A stretch of DNA of 64,000 bases from DASWZN01 sp036404435 (GTDB taxonomy: Bacteria > Acidobacteriota > Terriglobia > Bryobacterales > Bryobacteraceae). Both the position numbers and the translations under genes were made by a program. The notes under the pieces are model-generated. The model saw only the letters and a list, made by a program, of their open reading frames with translations. It searched no databases and was not told the DNA's origin. Below, piece after piece: positions 50,586-59,322 of the stretch; the stretch's first letter is position 1, and every line of letters begins with the position of its first letter. Where the stretch lies: the NCBI GenBank assembly GCA_036404435.1, contig DASWZN010000032.1, positions 62,001 through 126,000 of the forward strand, read 5' to 3'.

Positions 50586-51911
50586 ATGGCCCGGCGAGAG
50601 ATTACGCACGCAACCATCTTTCGGGTGTTGATCGCGGGGTTCATGCTGGTGATTCTGCTGCTGGTCGCCGCCGCGCTCATCAGCGTGGAGGCGATCGGGT
50701 CCATCCGCGCCAGCGTGGCCGGTCTGGTGAGCGAGGAATTGGTTGCCACCCGGGTTCTCGACGACATCGAGCACGAGCAGGCCGCGCTGAGCGCCGTGTT
50801 CCTCAAGCTCTCCCGCGCCCCCGAGGCGGTGGACCGGCAAAAGGTGCTGTCCGACTTGGACGAAGCCGATCGGCGCATGGATCAGATCGACCAGATCGTT
50901 TCGGGAACGCCGGAAGAGGCGCTGTGGAACGATCTGGAGGAGGCGTCCTCGGCCTTCTCGGATGAAGCCCGCCGTCTGCTTTCGGTCGAGCACCCAACCA
51001 CCCTGCTCTCGCGCGACCTGTTCCGGCGCCATGAGGAGTCCCTCTCGCTGGTCGCCAGGCTCGCCGCGCTGATCGACCGGAACGCCGCCGGGGCGCGCCA
51101 GCAGATCGACAGCCGCTCGGCGGGGCTCATGCAGAGGACCTTCATGCTCCTGGGCGCCTGCATCCTGCTGGCCCTGGCCTGCGCGGTGCTCACGGTGCGC
51201 ATGGTGCTCGGCCTGTTCCGGAAGATGGAGTGGCAGACGAGCGAGCTGAGCCGCGTCTCCTGGCACCTGCTCGAGACCCAGGAGACCACGGCCCGGCGCT
51301 TTTCGCACGAGCTGCACGACGAGTTGGGCCAGTCGCTGACCGCCCTCAAAGCCAACCTGCACGCACTCGAAATCGGAGGCGTCCTCGATCCGCGGCGCAT
51401 GGCCGATTGTGTGGGTCTGGTCGACCAAGCCATCGGCAATGTGCGGGAACTCTCACAGCTCTTGCATCCGACCATCCTGGACGATTTCGGCCTGGACGCC
51501 GCCATCCGGTGGTTGGCCGACCACTTCACCGAACGCACGGGCGTCGAAGTCGAATACGAGGGCGGATTCCCGGCGCGGCTCGGGGAAGAGACCGAGACGC
51601 ACTTGTTCCGCATCTGCCAGGAGGCGCTCACCAATGTCGCCCGGCACTCGGGGGCCTCCTCGGTGCGCATCGGCCTCGGCGAGCGGGGGGACAAGGTGAC
51701 GCTGACGATCGCGGACAATGGGAAAGGCCTGCCACCGGGCGCAGCGGAAGACCGCGGCATGGGCCTGATTGGCATGCGGGCTCGTGCCCGCAGCGCCGGC
51801 GGCGAGTTGAGGTTTCATTCCGCGGAGGGCAAGGGGTTGACCATCGAGGTGGAAGTGGCGGTGCGCGGAGCGAAAAATGCAGAAAAAGATCCGCATCCTG
51901 TTGGCGGATGA
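50586..51911 (+). CDS. NarL-type sensor histidine kinase
   Basis: The 441-residue kinase has two membrane helices (about 13-33 and 180-200) enclosing a helical periplasmic sensor (34-178). The HisKA_3 box follows, RRFSHELHDELGQSLTALKA with the phospho-acceptor His at about residue 240. The HATPase domain has an N-box (RICQEALTNVARHSGASSV), DNGKGLPPGAAEDRGMGLIG and further glycine-rich loops. It phosphorylates the response regulator whose gene overlaps its end by 35 bases. Ligand unknown. Confidence 0.92.
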   Translation: MARREITHATIFRVLIAGFMLVILLLVAAALISVEAIGSIRASVAGLVSEELVATRVLDDIEHEQAALSAVFLKLSRAPEAVDRQKVLSDLDEADRRMDQIDQIVSGTPEEALWNDLEEASSAFSDEARRLLSVEHPTTLLSRDLFRRHEESLSLVARLAALIDRNAAGARQQIDSRSAGLMQRTFMLLGACILLALACAVLTVRMVLGLFRKMEWQTSELSRVSWHLLETQETTARRFSHELHDELGQSLTALKANLHALEIGGVLDPRRMADCVGLVDQAIGNVRELSQLLHPTILDDFGLDAAIRWLADHFTERTGVEVEYEGGFPARLGEETETHLFRICQEALTNVARHSGASSVRIGLGERGDKVTLTIADNGKGLPPGAAEDRGMGLIGMRARARSAGGELRFHSAEGKGLTIEVEVAVRGAKNAEKDPHPVGG

Positions 51912-52515
51912 CCATGCCATGGTGCGGCAGGGATTCCGCATGATCCTGGCCGCCCAGCCGGACATGGAAATCGTGGGCGAGGCCGGCAACGGCCGCGAGG
52001 CAGTGGCACTGGCCGGCGAGCTCCAGCCCGACGTAGTGGTGATGGACGTGGCGATGCCCGAGCTGAACGGCATCGAGGCCACGCGGCGCATCACCGCCGA
52101 ATCTCCGCGGACGCGCGTTCTCGCGCTGAGCATGTACAAGGACTCCGTTTACGTGCGCGAGATCCTGCGGGCGGGCGCCCGGGGCTTTCTGCTCAAAGAC
52201 GCGATCGACCGCGATCTTCTGGCCGCCGTCCGCTGCGTCGCAGGCGGCGAGGGCTACCTCAGCCCCGCGGTCTCCGAAGCCGTGCTGAGCGACTACCGCC
52301 GCCACGTGACCGACCCGCTCGATCTCCTCAGCAGCCGCGAACGCGAAGTGCTCCAGATGATTGCCGAGGGCAAGACCAACAAGGAGATTGCCACCAGCTT
52401 GAACCTCAGCGTCTACACCGTGGACGCGCACCGCGGCCGCATCATGGAGAAGCTGAACCTTCACAGCGTAGGCGAGCTGGTGCGTTTCGCGGTGCGGAAG
52501 GGTCTAGTCGACTGA
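51877..52515 (+). CDS. NarL/FixJ-type response regulator
   Basis: The 212-residue protein has a receiver domain (ILLADDHAMVRQGFRMIL, phospho-Asp in VVVMDVAMPELNG at about residue 58, Lys in GFLLKD) and a LuxR/GerE helix-turn-helix (LSSREREVLQMIAEGKTNKE, then STVDAHR-like VYTVDAHRGRIMEKLNLHS). It is the cognate partner of the kinase just upstream. The targets are unknown and no obvious NarL site was found in the neighbouring spacers. Confidence 0.93.
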   Translation: MQKKIRILLADDHAMVRQGFRMILAAQPDMEIVGEAGNGREAVALAGELQPDVVVMDVAMPELNGIEATRRITAESPRTRVLALSMYKDSVYVREILRAGARGFLLKDAIDRDLLAAVRCVAGGEGYLSPAVSEAVLSDYRRHVTDPLDLLSSREREVLQMIAEGKTNKEIATSLNLSVYTVDAHRGRIMEKLNLHSVGELVRFAVRKGLVD

Positions 52516-52533
52516 GAGATACGCGAACTTCAA

Positions 52534-52600
52534 CCTCTCGGGCGAGAGGAGGGACACCACAAACTTCGAGCGGCGCGGCCGACCGCCGGCCGCCCGGCGG
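52534..52600. terminator. Two hairpins between convergent genes
   Basis: CCTCTC-GGGC-GAGAGG (52534-52549) and CCGCCGG-CCGC-CCGGCGG (52583-52600) are perfect stems with 4-base loops in the gap between the response regulator and the convergent membrane-protein stop. A bidirectional terminator is likely. Confidence 0.5.
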
Positions 52601-52604
52601 ACTG

Positions 52605-53144
52605 CTAGATCGACGCGCCCTGGGCCTGAACGCTCTGCGACAGGTACCGGAGCTGTTCTCGCATCGATTCCATGGCGCCGACCAGCCGGCGGACGTCCAC
52701 GGTCCCCAGGCCGGCCGTCTGCAGCAGCAGCCGCATCTCGACTCCCCACAGCGCGAAACTGAACATCACGCGCTGCTTCAGGATATTCCGGGCCAGATCC
52801 GGACGGTCCTGGGGCGCCATCAGCAACAGGGTCTTGGCGGCAGTCGACAGGCGGTTGAAGTCCTTGCGAAGGCAGCGCAGGTAGTGCCGGAAAACGCGCC
52901 GGCGTTCGGCCTGGAGCTTACCGTAGATCTTTGGATGGAAGCCTGGCTGCGCTGCCAGGAAGTCGTAATCCTCTTCCAGGAACAGGCGCTCCATCGGCCG
53001 GTACTTGGTGATCGAGAACTCGCCCGACCACCCCAGATCGCTTTGCGCCGCCTCTGCCCGCGCGTGCAACCGGCGGAACAGAAGCACGAACGCGACAACG
53101 GCCAGCGCTGCCAGCACCGTCCCGACGGTCAAAGCATAGGTCAT
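52605..53144 (-). CDS. Single-pass membrane protein of unknown function
   Basis: The 179-residue protein has one N-terminal helix (about 4-24) followed by a cytoplasmic, all-helical part rich in Arg and Leu (LFLEEDYDFLAAQPGFHPKI, RRRVFRHYLRCLRKDFNRLS). A conserved-looking ALWGVEMRLLLQTAGLG segment precedes the C-terminus. I do not recognise a family. GAGGTGAGGAG precedes the ATG and a good promoter lies upstream. It is convergent with the NarL-type system. Confidence 0.6.
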   Translation of the reverse strand: MTYALTVGTVLAALAVVAFVLLFRRLHARAEAAQSDLGWSGEFSITKYRPMERLFLEEDYDFLAAQPGFHPKIYGKLQAERRRVFRHYLRCLRKDFNRLSTAAKTLLLMAPQDRPDLARNILKQRVMFSFALWGVEMRLLLQTAGLGTVDVRRLVGAMESMREQLRYLSQSVQAQGASI

Positions 53145-53175
53145 GGGTTTCTCCTCACCTCAGGATGCCGAATAC

Positions 53176-53204
53176 AGGATAAACCACGCCCGTGAAGAAA
53201 TCAA
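53176..53204 (-). promoter_or_regulatory. Sigma-70 promoter of the single-pass membrane protein
   Basis: On the minus strand TTGATT (53199-53204), a 17-base spacer and TATCCT (53176-53181) lie 32 bases from the ATG, in an AT-rich stretch with a ribosome site in between. Confidence 0.65.
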
Positions 53205-53390
53205 CAGATTTCATAAAATAAGGTTGATTCGAGGGTAATCTTAGGCCTATTACTTACGTGCACATCGCGTGACGCTGGTACTATTGGCCGCTAGCCGCCC
53301 GACCAGGAGCTCCTCGCGCGGCGCCCCGGACTTGGCGGGCCACGGGCGGTGTTTGGCGCGGGCGGGCGACGGGGGCGTGGGGTGAAGCTT

Positions 53391-54188
53391 CTAGACAGCT
53401 TTGTAACGCGCCGCAAGGAGGCCCGTGGCCGCACCGATGTCGATGTCCGCGATCAGCAACCCAGGCTTGCCGCATGGCTGGTAGCTGAGCAGCGTCCCGT
53501 CGGGTCGCACCACCGCCGAAGTGGTCGGCGACCCGGCGCTTGCAAAATTCACGGTTGCGAAATAGCAAGTATTCTCGGCGGCGCGGCACAGGGCTGCCTT
53601 TTCATGGAATGTATTCGCGGGATCGGCGAAACTCGAGGGCAGGTAACCGCCGGGCTCGGCTTCGTGAAAATGAGGGTGGAACACGATGTGTGCGCCGTGC
53701 CGGACGGCCCAGCGGACCGTCTCCGGATAGCGCCAGCCCTCATGGCAAATCGCGACGCCAAACGTCAGCGGACCGGTTTGGAAGACCCGCCTCCCGGAAC
53801 CGGGCGTATAAATGCCCTCCTCGGAAGGGTCGAGCTGGACCTTGTCCTGGAAACCGGCGATCGTTCCGTCTCGATTGATGACCAGCGCGGTGGCTAACAG
53901 GGCGCCATCGACGAAGCGTTCGGTGCCGAGAACAACCGCGACGGTGGCCCTCGCGGCGGCCACCGCAATGGCGGACCAGGCGCGTTCGAGGAACGCAGGG
54001 TCGGGGGGCGGCACCGGCTTCCCCATTCCCCGGTAGCCGGGAGTGAAGCATTCCGGAAAGCAGATGAGCCCGGCGCGGCCGATGGACGCTTGAGCGATGG
54101 CTTGTTCGGCCAACGTGACCGACTCCTCGGGAGTCGCCGGGAACCGGATGTTGGCGAGTGCGATTCGAAACGCGTTCCCTTCAAGCAT
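53391..54188 (-). CDS. Carbon-nitrogen hydrolase (nitrilase superfamily)
   Basis: The 265-residue enzyme starts at the ATG at 54188 (FRIALANIRFPATPEES). The catalytic triad is visible: Glu in FPECFTPGYRG, Lys in FQDKVQLDPSEEG and Cys in GVAICHEGWRYPE. The family cleaves amides or nitriles through the Cys. The substrate cannot be read, but TPGSGRRVF and ADPANTFHEKA place it with the omega-amidase/N-carbamoylase-like group. It is a single gene, with a dispersed repeat 50 bases upstream of its start. Confidence 0.83.
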   Translation of the reverse strand: MLEGNAFRIALANIRFPATPEESVTLAEQAIAQASIGRAGLICFPECFTPGYRGMGKPVPPPDPAFLERAWSAIAVAAARATVAVVLGTERFVDGALLATALVINRDGTIAGFQDKVQLDPSEEGIYTPGSGRRVFQTGPLTFGVAICHEGWRYPETVRWAVRHGAHIVFHPHFHEAEPGGYLPSSFADPANTFHEKAALCRAAENTCYFATVNFASAGSPTTSAVVRPDGTLLSYQPCGKPGLLIADIDIGAATGLLAARYKAV

Positions 54189-54238
54189 CGGACTCTCCGC
54201 TCTCTCAAGAGGCTCGGTGGTCCAGCGCCAACAGCACG

Positions 54239-54261
54239 GAACCGCGTGCGTAAGCAAGCGG
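54239..54261 (+). repeat. Dispersed 23-base repeat, copy 2
   Basis: Matches 3181-3203 with a single C-to-T change. It lies in the short spacer between the nitrilase-type gene and the lipoprotein gene. Confidence 0.75.
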
Positions 54262-54285
54262 AGGCCGCCACGTCGGATGTTTGTG

Positions 54286-54738
54286 CTATGGACTCGGGCT
54301 CAGTACAGATGTGACCTCGACACTGCCGAGGTCGATTCCCGCAGCCGCGGGCATCGTGAAGTATGCCGGGTTGTTCTTGTTGACGACAATGCCAACGGTG
54401 ATGCTGCTGGGGTCGATGGCGGTACCGGTCTGGTGGTCCGGTTTGGGGGGAATGAATACGCACAGGGCATGTCGCCCTGCCGTGACATTCTCGACAGTAA
54501 ACTCACCTTGGCTATTGGTCTTATACCTCAAATCGCTCTTGATCCTGACGCTGTTCTGCCCCTCGTCAATCACATCGCCGGCAAACACGGAGGCGCCTTC
54601 GGCAAATCGCGCGCCATTTGGGTAGTACAGGACTCCCGTGACCTGGCCCGCCAAGACTGTCCTGGGAGGCTGTGGCGCCTGCTTGCAGGCAGGGCTAAAG
54701 AGTACGGCTGCGGCTAGCAGAAGAGTCAGCTTGTTCAT
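54286..54738 (-). CDS. Lipoprotein with carboxypeptidase-regulatory-like domain
   Basis: The 150-residue protein starts at the ATG at 54738. It has a lipoprotein signal ending in FSPAC (lipobox, Cys at about residue 18), then a beta-sandwich domain (TVLAGQVTGVLYYPNGARFA, NSQGEFTVENVTAGRHALCV) of the carboxypeptidase-regulatory/CNA-B type. The rest is a further strand-rich part. It is likely anchored in the inner or outer membrane, facing the periplasm. Function unknown. Composition is slightly lower in GC than the neighbours. Confidence 0.7.
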   Translation of the reverse strand: MNKLTLLLAAAVLFSPACKQAPQPPRTVLAGQVTGVLYYPNGARFAEGASVFAGDVIDEGQNSVRIKSDLRYKTNSQGEFTVENVTAGRHALCVFIPPKPDHQTGTAIDPSSITVGIVVNKNNPAYFTMPAAAGIDLGSVEVTSVLSPSP

Positions 54739-54808
54739 GGTTTTCGTCCGAAGCAAGGGTACCACGATTGCGATCAAGCGACCCGGAAACCTCCTGCGCT
54801 GCGGTGTA

Positions 54809-55438
54809 TCAGCTGCTCGATGTGGTAATCCCGGCGCTAGAGAGCGTGCTCATAATGATGCTCATCGGATTCAGGGCGTCGCTCTGGGTCGTGTTCCCTT
54901 CTAACGCAGCCAGGAGCTGAGTCAGCATCTGCGAGGAACTGGTGCTCGAAGTGGTGCTCGAACTGCTGCTGGTGCTGGAATCGCTACTGGAATCGGACGA
55001 GGCGGCCGGGGCGTGATGATGATGGTGGTGGCCACCGACGCCGCTCTGCCCACCACCCATGGCCTGCGCCAGATCCTGGACGTTGGGGAGCTGGCCGCTG
55101 GTCGAGGCGGTGTTGAAGTCCGTCGCAAGCTGGTTCAATTGAGTCGCCTCGGTCGTATTCCCCTGCGACTGGGCGGTTTGGGCGGCGGTCGTCAGATTCG
55201 TGGCGATCTGCTTGGTAACCTGCGCGTACTGGGACGGGTTCGATTGTTGAAGCTGCTGGAGCGTGCTCATCAACTGGGCGAAGGGCGACAGCGCACCGCT
55301 GTCCGACCCCTGTGAGAGCGACGCGACGATCCCGCTCAGACCGCTATTGTTTGTCTTGGTCGTCAGACCGGCGCCCTGAACGGCGTTGGCGAGAATCGAC
55401 TGCAAGCTGGAAAGGTTGTTTATGGAACCGGTGCTCAT
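54809..55438 (-). CDS. Ser/Thr/Gln-rich protein with His6 tract
   Basis: The 209-residue protein has no clear signal peptide. The first 130 residues are helical and rich in Gln, Asn, Ser and Thr (QLMSTLQQLQQSNPSQYAQV, TTAAQTAQSQGNTTEATQ). A GGHHHHHHAPAA segment follows (about 140-150), then a nearly pure Ser/Thr stretch (about 152-175), and then MLTQLLAALEGNTTQSDALN. The layout recurs in acidobacteria as I recall it, but no function is known. The His tract suggests metal binding. Confidence 0.6.
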   Translation of the reverse strand: MSTGSINNLSSLQSILANAVQGAGLTTKTNNSGLSGIVASLSQGSDSGALSPFAQLMSTLQQLQQSNPSQYAQVTKQIATNLTTAAQTAQSQGNTTEATQLNQLATDFNTASTSGQLPNVQDLAQAMGGGQSGVGGHHHHHHAPAASSDSSSDSSTSSSSSTTSSTSSSQMLTQLLAALEGNTTQSDALNPMSIIMSTLSSAGITTSSS

Positions 55439-55624
55439 GCCTTCCTTGTCGGCATTCGAGTCGCCACTCCCGAGGGCATCGTAAGCTGCTGAAAAGGCAG
55501 GTTCTGGCACCAGCCGCACTGCCAAATTCCCGACGGCGCGACCAATCGTTGCCGCCTCTCTCGCCCGCGGCTCGGCGTCGAAATCCGGCTGGAGCGCCGG
55601 CCGCTTGCCTGTATAATGCGGTCT

Positions 55625-56590
55625 ATGGCCGCCGCGTCCGAGGCTCGGGTTCCGGCCCTGGCAGATCTCTGGCAGGTTCGGCCGCTCGAACTGGCGGCGA
55701 TGCTGGCCGAGGAAATCGTCGCCTGGCGGGAGCAGCTCGACTGGGACTTCAGCGCTTCGGCCGAACTGGTGCGCCGCTTCGTCGAGGTCCACGCGCTCAA
55801 CGGGTTCGCTTTGCTGGTGGGCGATGAGGCGGTCGGCTACGCGTACTACGTGTGCGAGGAGCACAAGGGGCTGGTCGGCGACCTTTTCGTTCGAGAGGAA
55901 TTTCGCACGCCCGAACTCGAGCACCGGCTGCTCGGGGCGGTGGTCGATCAGCTTATGAACACCGGCGGAGTGCGGCGGATCGAATCGCAATTGATGATGG
56001 CGCGGTTCGCCCATCGCCGCGTGCTGCCCGCCGCCCACCACGCGCGCACCCACGAGCGGAACTTCATGATGTACGACCTGAGCCGTGTTCAAGAGCTGCC
56101 CGAACGCCGGACCGACCGCGTGGTCTTCGACCACTGGACCGAGCGCCGGCAGGACGACGCCGCCCAGGTGATCGCGGTGTCCTATCGCGGGCACATCGAC
56201 AGCGAGATCAACGACCAGTACCGCTCCGCCGAAGGCGCGCGCCGCTTCCTGTTCAACATCGTGCAGTACCCCGGTTGCGGCGCCTTCTTCCAGCCGGCGT
56301 CCTGGGTGGCGCTGGACCGCTCGAGCGGGCGGGTGCAGGGCATTTCGCTCACCAGCATGGTGGCGCGGGGAGTGGGCCACGTCACGCAGATCTGCACCTC
56401 GCCGGCCGTGCGCGGCCAGGGCGTGGGTTACGAACTGCTGCGGCGGTCGCTTGCTTCGCTGGCCGAAGGCGGCGCCGCGAAGGCCAGCCTGACCGTCACC
56501 ACCGGCAATGAGCACGCCGTCGGACTATACGAGAGAGTGGGCTTCGAGACCCTGCGGCGCTTCCCGGCGTTCGTGTGGGAAGGCTTCTGA
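55625..56590 (+). CDS. GNAT acetyltransferase, two-domain
   Basis: The 321-residue protein has a degenerate N-terminal acyltransferase-like half (to about residue 150). The C-terminal GNAT domain has motif A in TSPAVRGQGVGYELLRRSLA and motif B in GNEHAVGLYERVGFETL. The layout resembles MshD-type bi-domain enzymes. It acetylates an unknown amine with acetyl-CoA. The start at 55625 is chosen because a TATAAT (55612-55617) ends seven bases earlier, making the ATG the likely first base of the message; an ATG nine bases earlier would lie inside the -10. Confidence 0.82.
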   Translation: MAAASEARVPALADLWQVRPLELAAMLAEEIVAWREQLDWDFSASAELVRRFVEVHALNGFALLVGDEAVGYAYYVCEEHKGLVGDLFVREEFRTPELEHRLLGAVVDQLMNTGGVRRIESQLMMARFAHRRVLPAAHHARTHERNFMMYDLSRVQELPERRTDRVVFDHWTERRQDDAAQVIAVSYRGHIDSEINDQYRSAEGARRFLFNIVQYPGCGAFFQPASWVALDRSSGRVQGISLTSMVARGVGHVTQICTSPAVRGQGVGYELLRRSLASLAEGGAAKASLTVTTGNEHAVGLYERVGFETLRRFPAFVWEGF

Positions 56591-56615
56591 CGGACCGCGG
56601 TTTCTGGGAGGGGCT

Positions 56616-56921
56616 ATGTTCGGGATGTACGGGAAGGTGCTGGCCAAAACCGGCCAGCACGACGCGACGGTCGGGATCCTGCTGGAAGCCGCGCGGCTGC
56701 TGACGCCGCTCGCGGGCTGCCTGATGTATGTCGTCAACGTCGTGCCAGCGGAGCCGGACGCCGTCTGGGTTACGGAGATCTGGAGCAGCGAGGCGGATCA
56801 CGACGCGTTGCTGAAGATGGACAGTGTCATGGCGTTGCTCGCCAAGGCGAGACCGCTGATCGCGGGTTTCGAGAGCGTGCGCCTGGTCCCCGTGGGCGGC
56901 AAAGGGCTGCCGGCGGCTTGA
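56616..56921 (+). CDS. Antibiotic-biosynthesis-monooxygenase-like protein
   Basis: The 101-residue protein has the short alpha-beta dimeric ABM fold. KVLAKTGQHDATVGILLEAA fits the first strand and helix, MYVVNVVPAEPDAVWVTEIW the central strands and SSEADHDALLKMDSVMALL the second helix. Related proteins (YgiN-like) act as quinol monooxygenases or cofactor-free oxidases, which remains untested here. GGGAGGGG lies before the ATG and the gene is 25 bases after the GNAT gene, so they are probably co-transcribed. Confidence 0.7.
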   Translation: MFGMYGKVLAKTGQHDATVGILLEAARLLTPLAGCLMYVVNVVPAEPDAVWVTEIWSSEADHDALLKMDSVMALLAKARPLIAGFESVRLVPVGGKGLPAA

Positions 56922-57018
56922 CGGCAAGTCGTGGTGCGGTCGGGCGGTCCTGTAGCGCACGCTTTAGAGGGTGCTGAGACAGTCCTCTCAGGGGTTCGGA
57001 GGGGACAAGCTCGTCCCG

Positions 57019-58323
57019 TCACCCCAGCAGCTCGGCGATGCGGTCGGGATCGTTGGGGACGACCGTGGGCTGGTTGGCGAAAGTGGGCAGGATTTTCGCG
57101 CCGCTGGGCGTCGTGAGCTGGCCGGTGTGGTAGCGGTAGATGTAGTCGGGGTCCTTGAGGAGGTTGCCGGTCAGCACGGCGACCACGTCTTCATCGGCGC
57201 GCATGACGCCGGCGGCGCGCAGCTTGCGGATGCCAGCGAGCGTCGCCGCCGAAGCCGGCTCCGATCCGATGCCGCAGAGACCGACTTGCGCCTTGGCGTC
57301 GGCGATCTCCTGCTCGCTCACCTTCTCGACCACGCCATTCGACGAGCGCACTTCATAGAGAGCCTTGGGCCAGGAAACCGGGTCGCCGATGCGGATGGCC
57401 GTGGCCAGCGTTTCGGGATTCTCGACGGCGCGTAGCGAGGCGCCCTCGGGCGCGTGCGCCAGATCGTAGAAGGGCGCGGAGCCCTCGGCCTGGACCACCG
57501 CCAGCCGCGGCGTGCGATCGATGAGGCCCAGCGCGCGCATCTCGCGCAGCGCCTTACCGAACGCGGAGGTGTTGCCGAGATTGCCGCCCGGAAGCACGAT
57601 CCAATCCGGCGTGCGCCAATCGCGCTGGTCCATCATCTCGACGATGATCGTCTTCTGGCCCTCGATGCGGAACGGGTTGATCGAGTTCAGCAGGTAGATG
57701 CCGAGCCGGTCGGCGAGCGCGCGCACCAGCGCCAGGATCTGGTCGAAGTTGGCCTCCACCTGGAGCGTCCGTGCGCCGTAATCGAGCGCCTGCGCCAGCT
57801 TGCCGTACGAGATGTTTCCGTGCGGGATAAAGATGATGGGATCGAGGCCGGCCGCGCTGGCGTAGGCGGCCATGGACGCCGAAGTATTGCCGGTAGAGAC
57901 GCAGGCCACGCGCTTCATGCCCAGCCGCAGCGCCTGCGCCGTGCCGCAGGTCATGCCGTTGTCCTTGAAGGAGCCGGTGGGGTTGAAGCCCTGGTGCTTG
58001 AAAGTGAGGCGGTCGAGGCCGGCGTAGGATGCCGCGCGCGGCGCATCGAGGAGCGGCGTGTTGCCTTCCCTCAACGAGACTACGCGATCGGAGGCCGCCA
58101 GAAACGGGATGATCTCGCGGTAGCGCCAGACGCCGCTCGCGTCGAGCGGCAGGTTGCTCATCCGCCGCTCGCGCCAGAGCCTCTTCAGCGCGGCGGGGTC
58201 GTAGGTCCAATCGGGATAAGAGGCTTCGAGCAGGCCTCCGCAGCGCGGGCAGTTATAGAGGACGTCCCTGATGGCGAAGCGCGCGCGGCACTGCGGCGAA
58301 AAGCAAATAAGTTCGGCGGCCAT
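57019..58323 (-). CDS. thrC: Threonine synthase
   Basis: The 434-residue PLP enzyme makes threonine from O-phosphohomoserine. It has an N-terminal zinc ribbon (LICFSPQCRARFAIRDVLYN then CPRCGG), the PLP lysine motif NPTGSFKDNGM, the phosphate loop VSTGNTSASMAAY, and LLNSINPFRIEGQKTI in the closing half. It belongs to the shorter, zinc-ribbon type rather than the long E. coli form. A TATAAT on the minus strand ends nine bases before its ATG, shared with the opposite gene. Confidence 0.93.
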   Translation of the reverse strand: MAAELICFSPQCRARFAIRDVLYNCPRCGGLLEASYPDWTYDPAALKRLWRERRMSNLPLDASGVWRYREIIPFLAASDRVVSLREGNTPLLDAPRAASYAGLDRLTFKHQGFNPTGSFKDNGMTCGTAQALRLGMKRVACVSTGNTSASMAAYASAAGLDPIIFIPHGNISYGKLAQALDYGARTLQVEANFDQILALVRALADRLGIYLLNSINPFRIEGQKTIIVEMMDQRDWRTPDWIVLPGGNLGNTSAFGKALREMRALGLIDRTPRLAVVQAEGSAPFYDLAHAPEGASLRAVENPETLATAIRIGDPVSWPKALYEVRSSNGVVEKVSEQEIADAKAQVGLCGIGSEPASAATLAGIRKLRAAGVMRADEDVVAVLTGNLLKDPDYIYRYHTGQLTTPSGAKILPTFANQPTVVPNDPDRIAELLG

Positions 58324-58332
58324 GAACTCTTG

Positions 58333-58340
58333 ATTATACT
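58333..58340. promoter_or_regulatory. Overlapping divergent -10 boxes (thrC and alcohol dehydrogenase)
   Basis: ATTATACT reads as TATAAT on the minus strand (58333-58338, for thrC) and TATACT on the plus strand (58335-58340, for the dehydrogenase). The boxes end nine and eight bases before the two start codons, so both messages are predicted leaderless or nearly so. Confidence 0.6.
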
Positions 58341-58348
58341 GGGACCGA

Positions 58349-59314
58349 GTGGCTGGCCTCATGCTGGCGGTCCAACTCGAAGGCGGGCGCGTGGACGTGC
58401 GCGAGGCGCCGATCCCCGCGCGGCCGCCGGGATTCGCGCTGATCCGGCTGCTGGCGGCGGGTATCTGCAACACCGATCTCGAGCTCCAGCGCGGTTACTA
58501 CGGCTTCAGCGGCACGCCCGGCCACGAGTTCGTGGGCGTTGTCGTAGAGGCGGACGAAGCCGCGCTCATCGGGCGGCGCGTGGTGGGCGAGATCAACCTG
58601 GCGTGCGGCGCTTGCGAGTGGTGCCGCGCGGGCTTGGGACGGCACTGCCCGCACCGCGCCGTGCTCGGCATCGCCGGGCATCCGGGCGCTTTCAGCGAGT
58701 ACTTCACCCTGCCGGAACGGAATCTGCACGCCGTTCCGGATCACATCTCGACCGAGCGGGCCACCTTCACCGAGCCGGTGGCGGCCGCGTGCGAGATCCT
58801 GGACCAGGTGGTGATTCCGTGGGGCGGGGAAGTGGCCGTGCTCGGCGACGGCAAGCTGGGACTGCTGGCGGCGCAGGTTCTGCTGGCGCACGGGGCTCGG
58901 GTGCATGTCTACGGGAGGCACGCCGCGAAGCTCGCGATCGCCGGCGCGTGTGGCGCGGTGACCTTCGACAACGGCAGCCTGCCCGCGTCCCGGTACGAGT
59001 GGGTGGTGGAGGCGACGGGCGCGGTGGAGGGGCTCGCCGCGGCCATTCGAATGACCAGGCCGCGCGGGACGGTCATAATGAAGTCTACGGTGCATGGCGA
59101 GGTGCCGCTCGATACCGCACCGGCCATCGTCAACGAGATCACGCTGGTGGGTTCGCGCTGCGGACGCTTCGAGCCGGCGTTGGCGCTGCTGGCGGGCGAT
59201 CGGCTGCGCGTCGAGGAGATGATTTCGGACCGGTTTCCACTGGCCGACGCGGCGCGCGCCTTCGAGCGGGCGTCAGTTGGCGGCGTTCTCAAAGTGCTGC
59301 TCGATGCAGCGTAG
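58349..59314 (+). CDS. Zinc-dependent alcohol/sorbitol dehydrogenase (MDR family)
   Basis: The 321-residue enzyme has the MDR catalytic front (LLAAGICNTDLELQRGYYGF with a zinc Cys, TPGHEFVGVVV with His-Glu) and the structural-zinc-type cysteine cluster (LACGACEWCRAGLGRHCPHR). The NAD(P) fold starts at VAVLGDGKLGLLAAQVLLAH. The substrate is unknown. It starts at GTG 58349 (an ATG four codons on is possible). A haem-binding protein gene follows after eight bases. The pairing with divergent thrC is likely only through the shared promoter. Confidence 0.87.
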   Translation: MAGLMLAVQLEGGRVDVREAPIPARPPGFALIRLLAAGICNTDLELQRGYYGFSGTPGHEFVGVVVEADEAALIGRRVVGEINLACGACEWCRAGLGRHCPHRAVLGIAGHPGAFSEYFTLPERNLHAVPDHISTERATFTEPVAAACEILDQVVIPWGGEVAVLGDGKLGLLAAQVLLAHGARVHVYGRHAAKLAIAGACGAVTFDNGSLPASRYEWVVEATGAVEGLAAAIRMTRPRGTVIMKSTVHGEVPLDTAPAIVNEITLVGSRCGRFEPALALLAGDRLRVEEMISDRFPLADAARAFERASVGGVLKVLLDAA

Positions 59315-59322
59315 GAGGAGAC

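Noticed and set aside
55010..55030. His6 tract as a cloning tag or vector contamination
   Set aside because: It is internal, within a natural low-complexity gene of normal composition, with no vector sequence around it.
54809..56515. Extended version of the His-tract protein as one 568-residue gene
   Set aside because: The upstream part is antisense to the GNAT gene; the ATG at 55438 begins the Ser/Gln-rich domain.
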